The notes: generated by a model not told the origin, from the sequence alone. A DNA stretch of 64,000 nt from Thiotrichales bacterium (GCA_947476405.1 CANJQG010000001.1:52886-116885); one strand, 5' to 3'. Shown: positions 17,444 through 25,734, numbered from the stretch's first letter. Made by a program: numbers and translations.

Positions 17444-18874
17444 ATGAAAGCATTTATTGGGAGACACGGAGAGTTAAAACTGCTGAAAGATCTGCTTGAA
17501 AAAAGATCTTCCAGCTTGGTTGTTATTTATGGACGCAGACGCGTGGGCAAAAGCCGCCTGGTCGAAGAGTTTGGCAAAGAGGCGCGCTTTCTTTCCTTCG
17601 CAGGCCTGGCGCCACAAAAAAACACCACGACTCAATCTCAACTCAGCGAGTTCTATCAGCAAACAAAAAGACAACTCCCGGTTCAAACAAATACTTTCAC
17701 AGACTGGGGGGATGCCTTCTTAGAATTATCAAAACACACGCACTCAGGACGGATTATTGTATTTTTTGATGAAATTTCATGGCTTGGCAACAAAGACCCT
17801 GACTTTTTGGGAAAATTAAAAAACGCATGGGATACACAATTCAAGAAAAATGAAAAACTTATTTTTATTTTATGTGGCTCCGTCTCTACCTGGATCGAAC
17901 AGAACATTCTTTCTAATACCGGGTTTTATGGGCGCATTTCACTGAAGCTCAAGCTCCAAGAATTACCCCTACATGATTGCAACTTTTTTTGGCAAACACA
18001 GGGCAAAATGATTTCCCCTTACGAAAAACTAAAAATTTTAGCTGTGACAGGAGGCATCCCCAAATATCTAGAGGAAATTAAACCAGGCCAACCGGCTGAT
18101 GAAAATATCAAGCAGCTTTGCTTTTCACCGCATGGCCTACTTTATAATGATTATGATTATATTTTTTCAGCACTACTCGCACGGGAAAGCCCTCAATATC
18201 ATAAAATTGTTGAGCTATTAGCGGATGGCCCTGAGGAGCAGTCCAAAATTTCCAATCATATTCAATTACATAGTGGCAGGAATTTATCTGATTATTTGGA
18301 AGACTTAGTTTCTTCTGGCTTTGTTCAACGTGATTATACTTGGCAAATCAAAACAGGAGACATTGGCAAACTGAGTCGATATCGTTTATCAGATAATTAT
18401 CTAAGGTTTTACCTAAAATACATCAAACCCAATGCAGCCAAGATAGAGAATCAGCAATTTTCAGGGCGCTCCTTAAGCGCCTTACCTGGTTGGTCATCCA
18501 TTATGGGCCTTCAAATTGAGAATTTAATACTCAATAATCGCGTCGCCATCCGAGAAAAAATAGGTATTTATCCGGATGAAGTCATTTGCGATGGTGCGTT
18601 TTTTCAAAGAAAAACTGCCCGCCAAAAAGGTTGTCAAATCGACTATATGGTCCAAACCAAATTTGGCAATCTGTTTGTTTGCGAAATAAAATTTAGCCGC
18701 AATACGATACGCGCCAACGTCATTGATGAGGTCAAAGAAAAAATCGCCCGCTTGTCAACACCCCGAAACTTTTCCATCATTCCAGTGTTGATTCATATTG
18801 GTGAAATTCAAGACGAGGTAGTAGACAGTCAATTTTTTTCAAAAATCATTGACATGGCATCGCTAATCGAATAA
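17444..18874 (+). CDS. AAA ATPase with C-terminal DUF234/nuclease-like domain
   Basis: A 476-residue P-loop ATPase. Walker A is GRRRVGKS (residues 30-37) and Walker B is IIVFFDE (104-110), followed by a sensor segment LIFILCGSVSTW. A winged-helix-like region follows around residues 255-330. A C-terminal domain contains QIDYMV and LFVCEIKF near residues 395-420, which resembles the D...ExK core of PD-(D/E)xK nucleases and corresponds to DUF234. These ATPases occur as single genes of unknown role in bacteria and archaea and move frequently. Here the gene sits alone, in opposite orientation to its left neighbours, bracketed by direct repeats and led by a palindromic promoter, which fits an acquired selfish or defence-like module. 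Confidence 0.88.
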   Translation: MKAFIGRHGELKLLKDLLEKRSSSLVVIYGRRRVGKSRLVEEFGKEARFLSFAGLAPQKNTTTQSQLSEFYQQTKRQLPVQTNTFTDWGDAFLELSKHTHSGRIIVFFDEISWLGNKDPDFLGKLKNAWDTQFKKNEKLIFILCGSVSTWIEQNILSNTGFYGRISLKLKLQELPLHDCNFFWQTQGKMISPYEKLKILAVTGGIPKYLEEIKPGQPADENIKQLCFSPHGLLYNDYDYIFSALLARESPQYHKIVELLADGPEEQSKISNHIQLHSGRNLSDYLEDLVSSGFVQRDYTWQIKTGDIGKLSRYRLSDNYLRFYLKYIKPNAAKIENQQFSGRSLSALPGWSSIMGLQIENLILNNRVAIREKIGIYPDEVICDGAFFQRKTARQKGCQIDYMVQTKFGNLFVCEIKFSRNTIRANVIDEVKEKIARLSTPRNFSIIPVLIHIGEIQDEVVDSQFFSKIIDMASLIE

Positions 18875-18918
18875 GGCTCAAATTCAGATAATCAATCGGA
18901 ACGGCAATTAAAAAACCT

Positions 18919-18964
18919 ATTCTACCGAAGCATACCTTGATTTCAATCGCAGCGATTTTAATGC
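18919..18964 (+). repeat. Direct repeat copy 2 flanking the ATPase gene
   Basis: Second copy of the block described at 17292-17338: ATTCTACC, GAAG, then the identical 34-base block from CATACCTTGA to TTTTAATGC (18931-18964). It lies just upstream of rmlA (ATG 19001) and may hold part of the rml promoter; TATCAT follows at 18965-18970 but no -35 with good spacing is evident. Confidence 0.9.
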
Positions 18965-19000
18965 TATCATACAAGCACCAAAACACATCCAAAACACATC

Positions 19001-19867
19001 ATGAAAGGCATCATCCTCGCAGGCGGCTCAGGCACACGCCTCCACCCCGCCACCCTCGCCATCAGCAAGCAACTCTTGCCGATCTATGACAAACCCATGA
19101 TCTACTACCCTTTATCTGTCCTCATGCTGGCGGGAATCCGCGACATCCTGATCATCTCTACGCCACGCGATTTACCGCAATTCCAAAATTTATTAGGCGA
19201 TGGCGCAAAGTGGGGCATTTCCCTACAATACATCGTCCAAGAAACCCCACGCGGCCTTGCAGATGCATTCATCGTCGGCGAGCAATTTATTGATCAAAAA
19301 CCTGTCGCGATGATTTTGGGTGATAATTTATTTTTTGGCCAAGGCTTTTCACAATTATTAGAAAACGCTGCTGCTTTAAAACATGGCGCCAAAGTCTTTG
19401 CTTATGAAGTCAAAGACCCTGAGCGCTACGGCGTGGTTGACTTTGATGCCACCGGAAAAGCCATCAGCATTGAAGAAAAACCCATTCACCCTAAATCAAA
19501 TTATGCGGTAACAGGCCTGTATTTTTACGATGGACGCGTCTCCGAGTTTGCTCAAAAAATTAAGCCCTCAGCCCGTGGCGAGATTGAAATTTCTGATCTC
19601 AATCAACTCTATCTGGATCGTGGTGAACTGGAAGTGGCAACGCTGGGACGTGGCTTTGCATGGCTGGATACCGGCACGCACGAATCCCTGCTAGAAGCCT
19701 CTGAATTTATTCGCGTCATTCAGGAACGTCAAGGCCACTATATCGGCGCACCTGAAGAAATTGCCTTTGACAAAGGCTTTATCAATGCGGCACAATTAAA
19801 AGTCCAAGGCCAGGCGCTGTCTAAAAGCGGCTATGGCAAATATCTACTCAGCTTGTTGGATCCATAA
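19001..19867 (+). CDS. rmlA: Glucose-1-phosphate thymidylyltransferase RmlA
   Basis: Makes dTDP-glucose from dTTP and glucose-1-phosphate, the first step of dTDP-L-rhamnose synthesis. The 288-residue length is normal. It carries the nucleotide-binding signature GGSGTRLHPAT (residues 7-17), the KQLLPIYDKPMIYYP segment, the metal-binding GDNLFFG, and the sugar-site EKP and LDTGTHESLLEA motifs. It is first of a tight rmlA-rmlC-rmlD operon (one stop-start junction, one four-base overlap). rmlB, the 4,6-dehydratase, is not in the window and must be elsewhere for the pathway to run. Confidence 0.97.
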   Translation: MKGIILAGGSGTRLHPATLAISKQLLPIYDKPMIYYPLSVLMLAGIRDILIISTPRDLPQFQNLLGDGAKWGISLQYIVQETPRGLADAFIVGEQFIDQKPVAMILGDNLFFGQGFSQLLENAAALKHGAKVFAYEVKDPERYGVVDFDATGKAISIEEKPIHPKSNYAVTGLYFYDGRVSEFAQKIKPSARGEIEISDLNQLYLDRGELEVATLGRGFAWLDTGTHESLLEASEFIRVIQERQGHYIGAPEEIAFDKGFINAAQLKVQGQALSKSGYGKYLLSLLDP

Positions 19868-20410
19868 ATGGAAGTCATTGACACAGGATTAGCCGGTTTA
19901 TTATTGATTAAACCCAAAGCATTTGGGGATTCGCGCGGTTATTTCATGGAATCCTATCAAGAACAACGCTATCAGGATGCAGGCATTACGACGCATTTTG
20001 TTCAGGATAATGTTTCCCGCTCGCAAAAAGGGGTCCTCCGCGGCCTGCATTTTCAAACCGAACATGCACAAGATAAATTGGTCATGGTTTCCCGCGGTCA
20101 GGTATTTGATGTGGCCGTCGATATCCGAACAGGCTCCCCCACGTTTGGCCAGTCTTATGGCGTGATTTTGAATGATCAAAACCATTGGCAACTTTATGTA
20201 CCAAAAGGCTTTGCGCATGGCTTTTATGTCATGGAAAACGACACGGACTTTTGCTACAAATGCAGCGATTATTATCATCCAGAATTTGAAACGGGAATTC
20301 TATGGAGCGACCCTGATCTCAAAATTGATTGGCCGCTTGATCCCAATATCACGCCCATTATCTCGACTAAAGATCAGCTTTTGCCCCAACTTAAAGACTT
20401 TATTTTATGA
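19868..20410 (+). CDS. rmlC: dTDP-4-dehydrorhamnose 3,5-epimerase RmlC
   Basis: Third enzyme of dTDP-L-rhamnose synthesis, a cupin of normal length (180 residues). Family hallmarks are DSRGYFMESY, QDNVSRSQKGVLRGLHFQ with the catalytic His, VFDVAVDIR, and YVPKGFAHGFYVM. The start codon directly follows the rmlA stop. The stop overlaps the start of rmlD by four bases, so the three genes are translationally coupled. Confidence 0.97.
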   Translation: MEVIDTGLAGLLLIKPKAFGDSRGYFMESYQEQRYQDAGITTHFVQDNVSRSQKGVLRGLHFQTEHAQDKLVMVSRGQVFDVAVDIRTGSPTFGQSYGVILNDQNHWQLYVPKGFAHGFYVMENDTDFCYKCSDYYHPEFETGILWSDPDLKIDWPLDPNITPIISTKDQLLPQLKDFIL

Positions 20411-21222
20411 AAATTGTGATCACTGGCGCTAAAGGCCAGCTGGGCTCTGAATTAGTGGAGCAAGCCTTACACGCAGGCCTGGAAGTTCAAGCTTATTCCT
20501 CCCAAGCGCTCGATATTACACAAGATTTAACTCTTGATTTAAGCGGAGTCGATGCCCTCATTAATTGCGCAGCGTATACTGCGGTTGATCAAGCAGAAGA
20601 TGCGCCTGAAAAAGCGTTTGCAGTGAATGCCACAGGCGTTAAAAATTTGGCAATCCTTTGCAAAAAATATCAGGTTCCCCTGATTCATCTTTCCACAGAT
20701 TATGTTTTTGATGGCACAAAAAAAGGCGCTTATTTCGAAACAGACCCCCCTAATCCACAAAATGTTTATGGTGCGTCTAAATTAAAAGGGGAACAACTCC
20801 TGCAAGCGACCTGGGAAAAACATATCATCCTGCGCGTCAGCTGGGTCTTTGGCCGTTTTGGCAATAATTTTGTTAAAACCATTTTACGCCTGTCACAGGA
20901 ACGCCCACAGCTTAAAATCGTATCGGACCAAATCGGTTCACCCACTGCTGCCCAGCATATTTCACAGCTTATTTTAACTTTGTTACGCCATCCCAAACTC
21001 CAATCAAATTGGGGAATCTATCACTATACGGATGCCCCCCTCACAAATTGGTGTGATTTTGCAAAAAACTTTGTCAATCCAAAGCAATGCGAGATCACCC
21101 CCATCAAGACGGCAGAATATTTAACCAAAGCAAAACGACCTCAAAACTCTGCTTTAAACTGCAGCAAAATAAATCACGTATTTGGAATTAAGCAAATGGA
21201 GTGGAAAACAGCCCTTAAATGA
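20407..21222 (+). CDS. rmlD: dTDP-4-dehydrorhamnose reductase RmlD
   Basis: Last enzyme of dTDP-L-rhamnose synthesis: reduces dTDP-4-keto-L-rhamnose with NAD(P)H. The 271-residue extended SDR has the Rossmann motif GAKGQLGSEL (residues 7-16), INCAAYTAVDQAE, the catalytic STDYVFDG with YGASKLKGE (YxxxK intact), and VSWVFG. It closes the rml operon and is followed by a likely intrinsic terminator. It supplies activated rhamnose for the GT2/GT4 enzymes encoded to the left. Confidence 0.97.
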   Translation: MKIVITGAKGQLGSELVEQALHAGLEVQAYSSQALDITQDLTLDLSGVDALINCAAYTAVDQAEDAPEKAFAVNATGVKNLAILCKKYQVPLIHLSTDYVFDGTKKGAYFETDPPNPQNVYGASKLKGEQLLQATWEKHIILRVSWVFGRFGNNFVKTILRLSQERPQLKIVSDQIGSPTAAQHISQLILTLLRHPKLQSNWGIYHYTDAPLTNWCDFAKNFVNPKQCEITPIKTAEYLTKAKRPQNSALNCSKINHVFGIKQMEWKTALK

Positions 21223-21225
21223 CCA

Positions 21226-21276
21226 TAAAAAAGAACTTGCTCATAATTGGGATACTTTGCGCAAGGAGGGTTCTTT
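21226..21276 (+). terminator. Probable rho-independent terminator of the rml operon
   Basis: AAAAGAAC plus TTGC on the left pairs with GCAA and GTTCTTTT on the right, with a short bulge and a ~20-base loop, followed by a T-rich stretch. It begins four bases after the rmlD stop. Confidence 0.5.
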
Positions 21277-21323
21277 TGATAAAATAAAGCCCCTGGTTTA
21301 AAAAATGAAACGCGGAGAAAATC

Positions 21324-21533
21324 ATGAATATCAAGGTCTTGGAAGCACAATACCTACACGATATGCTTTTGAAAATTAAATTTAATGACCAGAAAGAATA
21401 CCTCGTTGATTTAAGCGCTGTTATCAAAAATGATCCTATTCAAACTATTCATGCGTTGCGAAATAAAAATTTATTTAATGATTTAATGATTTCAAAATTA
21501 CATCAAACCTTTAAAGATTGGGGCTATATTTAG
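21324..21533 (+). CDS. DUF2442-like small protein, C-terminally shortened
   Basis: A 69-residue protein resembling the N-terminal two thirds of DUF2442 proteins: an initial strand, then LLKIKFNDQKEYLVDLSAVI, then a helix and FKDWGYI. In the family this last segment continues into a W-x-NG-D-x-x-P motif that is missing here because the frame stops. DUF2442 proteins are typically toxin-antitoxin-associated or of unknown role. A GGAG precedes the ATG. The gene overlaps the 3' end of bufC tail-to-tail by 36 bases, and both proteins lack their usual C-terminus, suggesting a junction here. Confidence 0.6.
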   Translation: MNIKVLEAQYLHDMLLKIKFNDQKEYLVDLSAVIKNDPIQTIHALRNKNLFNDLMISKLHQTFKDWGYI

Positions 21534-22049
21534 TTGTTCAGATACCACAACCCGCCCCTCTTCGCGAGAAATCCCATACACAAACGGCCCCTGCCAATTT
21601 GCAATGATTTTCTCCCCCACAAACTCGGGCTGACAACGCTGCCAAATCTCATACACAGGATAGTCCGACTCAATCAAGATGACCTCACCCCGTAGATAAA
21701 CCTGACGCCAGACAAAACAAAACTCAATAAAATCCGCCAAATAAGGAAGCCCATCGGCAAAAGGTGCTGTTTTGATAAAGTCATGCAAGTCCGCGCCATA
21801 CTGACTCAAATTCAATGTGGTTGATAAATGGGCTGTGGCATAGCGATAACATAACTCCTGAAACGCATCAATACCAATCAAAGCGTCCAGTGGCTTAAAA
21901 TTTTTATACAAGGCTTGCTGTAAGGTACTCAAAATACTGGTTTTATAAATTTCCAAACGCTCAGAAAATTCCGGTGATAGACTCATCTGCTCTAAAGCCT
22001 CGGGCTGATCCTGTAGCGCTGCTAAAAAAGCAGCCTCATGTGCAAACAT
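21498..22049 (-). CDS. bufC: BufC/HvfC-type partner of MNIO enzyme (DUF2063), C-terminally shortened
   Basis: A 183-residue protein with the DUF2063 domain: after the N-terminal helix (FLAALQDQPEAL) come RLEIYKTSILSTLQQAL and FQELCYRYATAH, then LPYLADFIEFCFVWRQVYL. In bufferin systems this protein partners the MNIO enzyme and presents the precursor peptide. The usual family length is about 250 residues; here the frame ends soon after REEGRVVVSEQLN, so the second, C-terminal domain is absent. ATG 22049 is preferred over 22070 because it matches the family start. It overlaps the end of bufB and is the last gene of the operon. Confidence 0.8.
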   Translation of the reverse strand: MFAHEAAFLAALQDQPEALEQMSLSPEFSERLEIYKTSILSTLQQALYKNFKPLDALIGIDAFQELCYRYATAHLSTTLNLSQYGADLHDFIKTAPFADGLPYLADFIEFCFVWRQVYLRGEVILIESDYPVYEIWQRCQPEFVGEKIIANWQGPFVYGISREEGRVVVSEQLNIAPIFKGLM

Positions 22050-22836
22050 GCTGACACCTCGCAATCTCATCCAAAATCACTGAAAACGCGGGTAAATCAC
22101 TATCCCATTCCAGACAAGTTGGAATCGGCCCATGTTGTTTTTGAATCTGCTGATACAACCCCATAACCCCCTCAGCAATCGGCTGATTATGCGTATCAAC
22201 CAGCAGATTATTTTGATGAATTGCGCCTGCAATATGCATTTGTTTGACCTGCGACCAGGGCAATGCATCACAAAATTCTGCAATGGATTCCTGATGATTA
22301 TGACAAGTCACCACCACATTATTCACATCCAGCAAAATACCGCACCCTGTTTTATGAACTAGCTTTGCAATAAATTGCGCCTCAGACATCTCAGAGCCCT
22401 TCAAGCGCACATAACTCGAAATATTCTCAATCAAAAACGGACGCTTCAATTGCTCCTGCAGAAAATCAATCTTAAACGCAACATGATCCAGCATCGCATT
22501 GGTAAATGGAATCGGCAATAAATCATGCAAAAAAAGCGTCCCGACTTGTGAAAAACACAAATGGTCTGAAATCCACACTGGATTAAATCGCTCAATCTGA
22601 CGCTGCACTAAATCTAAATACTGCGGATTGAGAGGATCCGATCCGCCAAGCGAAAAATTGACCCCATGCAATACGCAGGGATAAGAGGTTAGCAATGCAT
22701 CGACTTGCGCCACAATCGGCGCATCTAAATCATGAAAATGATCCACCAGCAACTCCAGCCAGTGAATCGAATGCGCCTGGGTTTGAAGATTCTCCAGATA
22801 TTTGAAGCGAAACCCCAAGCCTAAGCCTTGAATCAC
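22036..22836 (-). CDS. bufB: MNIO enzyme BufB/HvfB (DUF692), bufferin maturase
   Basis: A 266-residue TIM-barrel multinuclear non-heme iron oxidase, full length. Metal-site residues of the family are visible: H57 (LHGVNFSLGG), E137 (LIENISSY), D170 with N172 (LLDVNNVVV), H201 (MHIAGA), D214 and H216 (VDTHNQ), and E243 (LEWDSD). Characterised relatives modify cysteines of precursor peptides, for example to thiooxazoles in bufferins, helped by the BufC partner. It overlaps the precursor gene by four bases and bufC by fourteen, so all are coupled. Its substrate here is expected to be the Cys-rich lipoprotein-like precursor encoded immediately upstream. Confidence 0.93.
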   Translation of the reverse strand: MIQGLGLGFRFKYLENLQTQAHSIHWLELLVDHFHDLDAPIVAQVDALLTSYPCVLHGVNFSLGGSDPLNPQYLDLVQRQIERFNPVWISDHLCFSQVGTLFLHDLLPIPFTNAMLDHVAFKIDFLQEQLKRPFLIENISSYVRLKGSEMSEAQFIAKLVHKTGCGILLDVNNVVVTCHNHQESIAEFCDALPWSQVKQMHIAGAIHQNNLLVDTHNQPIAEGVMGLYQQIQKQHGPIPTCLEWDSDLPAFSVILDEIARCQHVCT

Positions 22837-23237
22837 GAAGCGCTGGATCCTGATTTTTTAGCCTTTCCTGCTAACTGCCCGACCACTGCGCCTTGCAGAT
22901 TCGCACACACCCCTTTGGGAATGGCAATCCAGGCATTTGCGGCCCGATCCACATTTGCGCTTCCACCACAAGCGGAACTATTCGTCGCACAATCATTCAT
23001 GCTTTTCGCTGCAACGCCATAACATTCGACATAATCATTGGCATCCGCTTTGACCTGCTTTGTGTAGGGCAGCTTATCGCACATGCCTTTAGTCATCATG
23101 AGAGGCACATCTGGACCCTGTTTGGACACGCCATAGCATTCAACTAGCGAATTTTGTCCGCCCTGATTGCTACTGCTACACCCACTCAACAAAACCGTAC
23201 TCATCAAGGCTATCGAAGCCAGGGTTATTTTTTTCAT
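22833..23237 (-). CDS. bufA: Bufferin-type precursor (DUF2282) with lipobox and duplicated Cys motif
   Basis: A 134-residue protein. The N-terminus is a lipoprotein signal peptide ending in the lipobox LSGC (lipid Cys20). The second half (residues 70-116) is a full DUF2282 motif: ECYGV, NDC, SACGG, then IPKGVC, giving Cys 72, 83, 90 and 111. The first half (residues 32-56) repeats only the ends, ECYGV with Cys34 and TKGMC with Cys53, without the two central cysteines. Known bufferin precursors have a Sec signal peptide and one motif; a lipobox plus duplication is unusual as far as I know. The downstream bufB and bufC and upstream doxX complete the operon. Probable role: metal (copper) binding in the envelope after maturation. 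Confidence 0.88.
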   Translation of the reverse strand: MKKITLASIALMSTVLLSGCSSSNQGGQNSLVECYGVSKQGPDVPLMMTKGMCDKLPYTKQVKADANDYVECYGVAAKSMNDCATNSSACGGSANVDRAANAWIAIPKGVCANLQGAVVGQLAGKAKKSGSSAS

Positions 23238-23238
23238 A

Positions 23239-23748
23239 TTACTTTACTCCAATTATTTTACCGTCTTTTTGATAGGAAGAATGAATCAAATGGCCCCATT
23301 TTTTATGAATTAAATAATCCAACGAAAACCGCCCCATTCCATGAAACATCAATAAAATCAATATCAATCCCCACATAATGTGATCATCCAATCCCGCAGA
23401 CCCCATCGGTGTCATGAGGAAATGGAAAGACAACACACAAATCACATTATAAATCAAAAAGCAAAAGAGGAAAAATCGCCCCCCCAGCCCCAATATCAGC
23501 AGCACGGGAAACAGCAATTCCACGCCCGTCCCCACATAAGCCGCAAAAGTAGACGACATAAAAGGTGTTGAGTAAACATATTTAAAAAGCACAAGCGTCG
23601 TATCCCAATCCGCAAGTTTACTCATCCCCGAAGTAAAAAAGACCTGCGCCACCCACACCCGCGCTGCCAAATCACCCAGATCTTTCAAGCGATTCAAAAG
23701 ATGAATGATAGGCCGAAGGATTCGGACTGAGATTTCAATATGTTTCAT
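23239..23748 (-). CDS. DoxX-family membrane protein of bufferin operon
   Basis: A 169-residue inner-membrane protein with four hydrophobic helices. DoxX-family features include RVWVAQVFFTSGMSKLADWD after the first segment and the VELLFPVLLILGLGGRF region. DoxX proteins recur as the membrane component (often called HvfD or BufD-like) of MNIO/DUF2282 operons, where their exact role, possibly electron transfer or peptide handling, is not settled. GAGGAAA lies eight bases before ATG 23748. It is the first gene of the doxX-bufA-bufB-bufC unit, separated from the precursor gene by one base. Confidence 0.87.
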   Translation of the reverse strand: MKHIEISVRILRPIIHLLNRLKDLGDLAARVWVAQVFFTSGMSKLADWDTTLVLFKYVYSTPFMSSTFAAYVGTGVELLFPVLLILGLGGRFFLFCFLIYNVICVLSFHFLMTPMGSAGLDDHIMWGLILILLMFHGMGRFSLDYLIHKKWGHLIHSSYQKDGKIIGVK

Positions 23749-23778
23749 GTAATTTCCTCACCATAAATTATCGTTTAA

Positions 23779-23819
23779 TAAAAAAGCCCAACCCGTCAAA
23801 ATAACGAGCGGGGCTTTCT
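23779..23819 (-). terminator. Rho-independent terminator of the secreted-protein gene
   Basis: On the minus strand, AAGCCCCG is followed by a ~13-base loop and CGGGTTGGGCTT, then a run of T. It lies between the stop at 23835 and the doxX start, so it separates the secreted-protein gene from the bufferin operon. Confidence 0.8.
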
Positions 23820-23834
23820 CAATCTGATCGATTT

Positions 23835-25655
23835 TTAATAACCACCTGATGTTGCTGCTGCACTAGGACCCGCAGCTAAGGCACCCAAACTTGCTGGATT
23901 TGGATAATCAGGCATCAACTCGTAAACGGGCGCACCGGAGGTAGACACATCTGTCCACCAGCTTTGCTGACTCCAACCATACACATCAATTCCTTTGTAG
24001 TTAGTATTGGATGTCACACCACTTTTATTAATCGCTTTTAACACTTGATACACATAAGAACCTTGATTAGGTGTACCTGGCTCATTCGCACAATAATTGC
24101 CTGCTCCAAAAGTATTAATCAACGTGCTTTTTGTCCCAGTTGAAGTATATTCTTGACGACTTTCAAATTCATGTGCTGAAGCACCAACGGGCACACCAAA
24201 CTGAAAGGGCACATTTAATTGGCTCATTGCTGAAATTTCAGCCTGAACCAAATATTGATAAGCCGGATAGGTTCCCGCAGGCACAGTCACATCAGTCGTC
24301 GGACAAGTAGGATAACCACCGGGTTCGCCTGTTGTTGTATATTGCACTTTTTTACCTGTTGCTGCATTTTCCAAAACAGCCGCAGCGGCAATCGTTGAAG
24401 GACTAGTCGTCAAATCATACAAAGAGTCCACGATCATACCATTATTATGTTTTGTAAATACAGACACAACATCTGGCGTTACATTTCCAGAGAAAGTAAA
24501 GACACTAAAGAAACGACCATTGGGATGAGCACGATCTACGCAATGCAAGGGATCTGAATATTCTCCATGTGCATCGGCTTGATTATTAATCCCAGCTGTA
24601 CTATCAGGATAGTTTGTACCCTGCCCATAATACCCCGCAAAGTCCTTCGCAATTTCCGTATAGAATGGCTTTTGACCCGTTCCTGTAAAGGGCACGCCAT
24701 TGGGACCCGCTACAGAATTAAATGTAAACGGCTCCAAGTCAAATTGCACACCATCAGGATGATCATCTGCACAAATATTTTTTGCAATAAAATCTGCTAA
24801 ATGCGCTGCATCTGCGGGAGCCATGGTATTCAAACCATCTAAAAAATCAGAATCTGGGTCTGCAATATCCATTCGCCCATCAATATCTGCAACTAAGTAC
24901 GGTTTTGTACCATTAGAATCGACATAGACGTTTGCATATTCGGAAGCCGCACGCAGGCCGCTTGATGTATGCGCCCCAGCTTGAGTCCCTTTTGATGCAA
25001 GATCTCCTGCTACAAATGTATCCCAAAAACTACCCGTCTGAGCCCCTTGAGGCAAAGTACAGCCCGCTCCATCATAATTATCACAAGTATCATGTAAGGT
25101 AAATGTATTAGGATGCAGGGCAACCCATTTTTTAATATCCTGAGCCATAATTTTACTGGTATCCACGGAGGGATCACCAATTTTCATCATTCCCATATAG
25201 GGGCCATAATAAGAAGTATAAAATGAATTAGGAACACAAGCCCATAAATCAGCAGGGTTGGAGGGCAAGGCGCTTTCTGGGCCCTGTTCAGTTCCACCAC
25301 AATAGGCTTCTAAATCCCCTCCATAATAAATGATTTCATTAATGGGGTTTTGCGTCCCCCCAAAAGAAGGGGCAGGCGTATTGGGTTGCCCTGGCGTCCC
25401 CGGCTCATTTGTCCGATTGCATGAGCCTGAAGTATCTCCATTATAGCAACTAATATTATTCACCCACAGATCATCCACATCCCCAGCCTTTGCCCAAGGC
25501 AATGCCCCTGGAGCAGTAGAGGGCCAAGTTGTATTATAAACCCAGGTGCCTATTGCATTCACAGGAATGGGGCTCCCCGTATCCGCAAAAACAGAAGCAC
25601 CAGAACTCAATAAAGCTGAAAGACAAGCCACCAAACGCAAATTTCTTTTTTTCAT
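23835..25655 (-). CDS. Large secreted protein with GH18-like acidic motif
   Basis: A 606-residue protein with a classical signal peptide (MKKRN, hydrophobic core, VFA-DT cleavage) and no further membrane helix. The start is ATG 25655 behind AGGAGAAAGGGGAG; a longer frame to 25697 lacks this. Near residues 301-310 is DGVQFDLEPF, similar to the DG-x-D-x-D-x-E active-site strand of GH18-type TIM barrels, with VADIDGRMDI before it and GIDVYGWSQQSWW near the C-terminus as candidate later barrel strands. About ten cysteines suggest disulfides. I do not recognise a named family; a secreted glycan-active enzyme or binding protein is inference. The gene is monocistronic with its own terminator. Confidence 0.7.
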   Translation of the reverse strand: MKKRNLRLVACLSALLSSGASVFADTGSPIPVNAIGTWVYNTTWPSTAPGALPWAKAGDVDDLWVNNISCYNGDTSGSCNRTNEPGTPGQPNTPAPSFGGTQNPINEIIYYGGDLEAYCGGTEQGPESALPSNPADLWACVPNSFYTSYYGPYMGMMKIGDPSVDTSKIMAQDIKKWVALHPNTFTLHDTCDNYDGAGCTLPQGAQTGSFWDTFVAGDLASKGTQAGAHTSSGLRAASEYANVYVDSNGTKPYLVADIDGRMDIADPDSDFLDGLNTMAPADAAHLADFIAKNICADDHPDGVQFDLEPFTFNSVAGPNGVPFTGTGQKPFYTEIAKDFAGYYGQGTNYPDSTAGINNQADAHGEYSDPLHCVDRAHPNGRFFSVFTFSGNVTPDVVSVFTKHNNGMIVDSLYDLTTSPSTIAAAAVLENAATGKKVQYTTTGEPGGYPTCPTTDVTVPAGTYPAYQYLVQAEISAMSQLNVPFQFGVPVGASAHEFESRQEYTSTGTKSTLINTFGAGNYCANEPGTPNQGSYVYQVLKAINKSGVTSNTNYKGIDVYGWSQQSWWTDVSTSGAPVYELMPDYPNPASLGALAAGPSAAATSGGY

Positions 25656-25734
25656 ACTCCCCTTTCTCCTTTTGATTTTCAATGAAGATCTTAGCACTCG
25701 CTAGTATTCGCATCGTACCACAAATAAAAATAAA

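Noticed and set aside
17264..17467. N-terminal extension of the GT-C-like gene up to ATG 17467
   Set aside because: Covers the ATPase promoter palindrome and has no counterpart in the paralogue; ATG 17263 aligns and has a ribosome-binding site.
18937..18970. Promoter for rmlA formed by TTGATT and TATCAT
   Set aside because: Spacer of 22 bases is too long; the identical repeat at 17305 lacks the -10 part.
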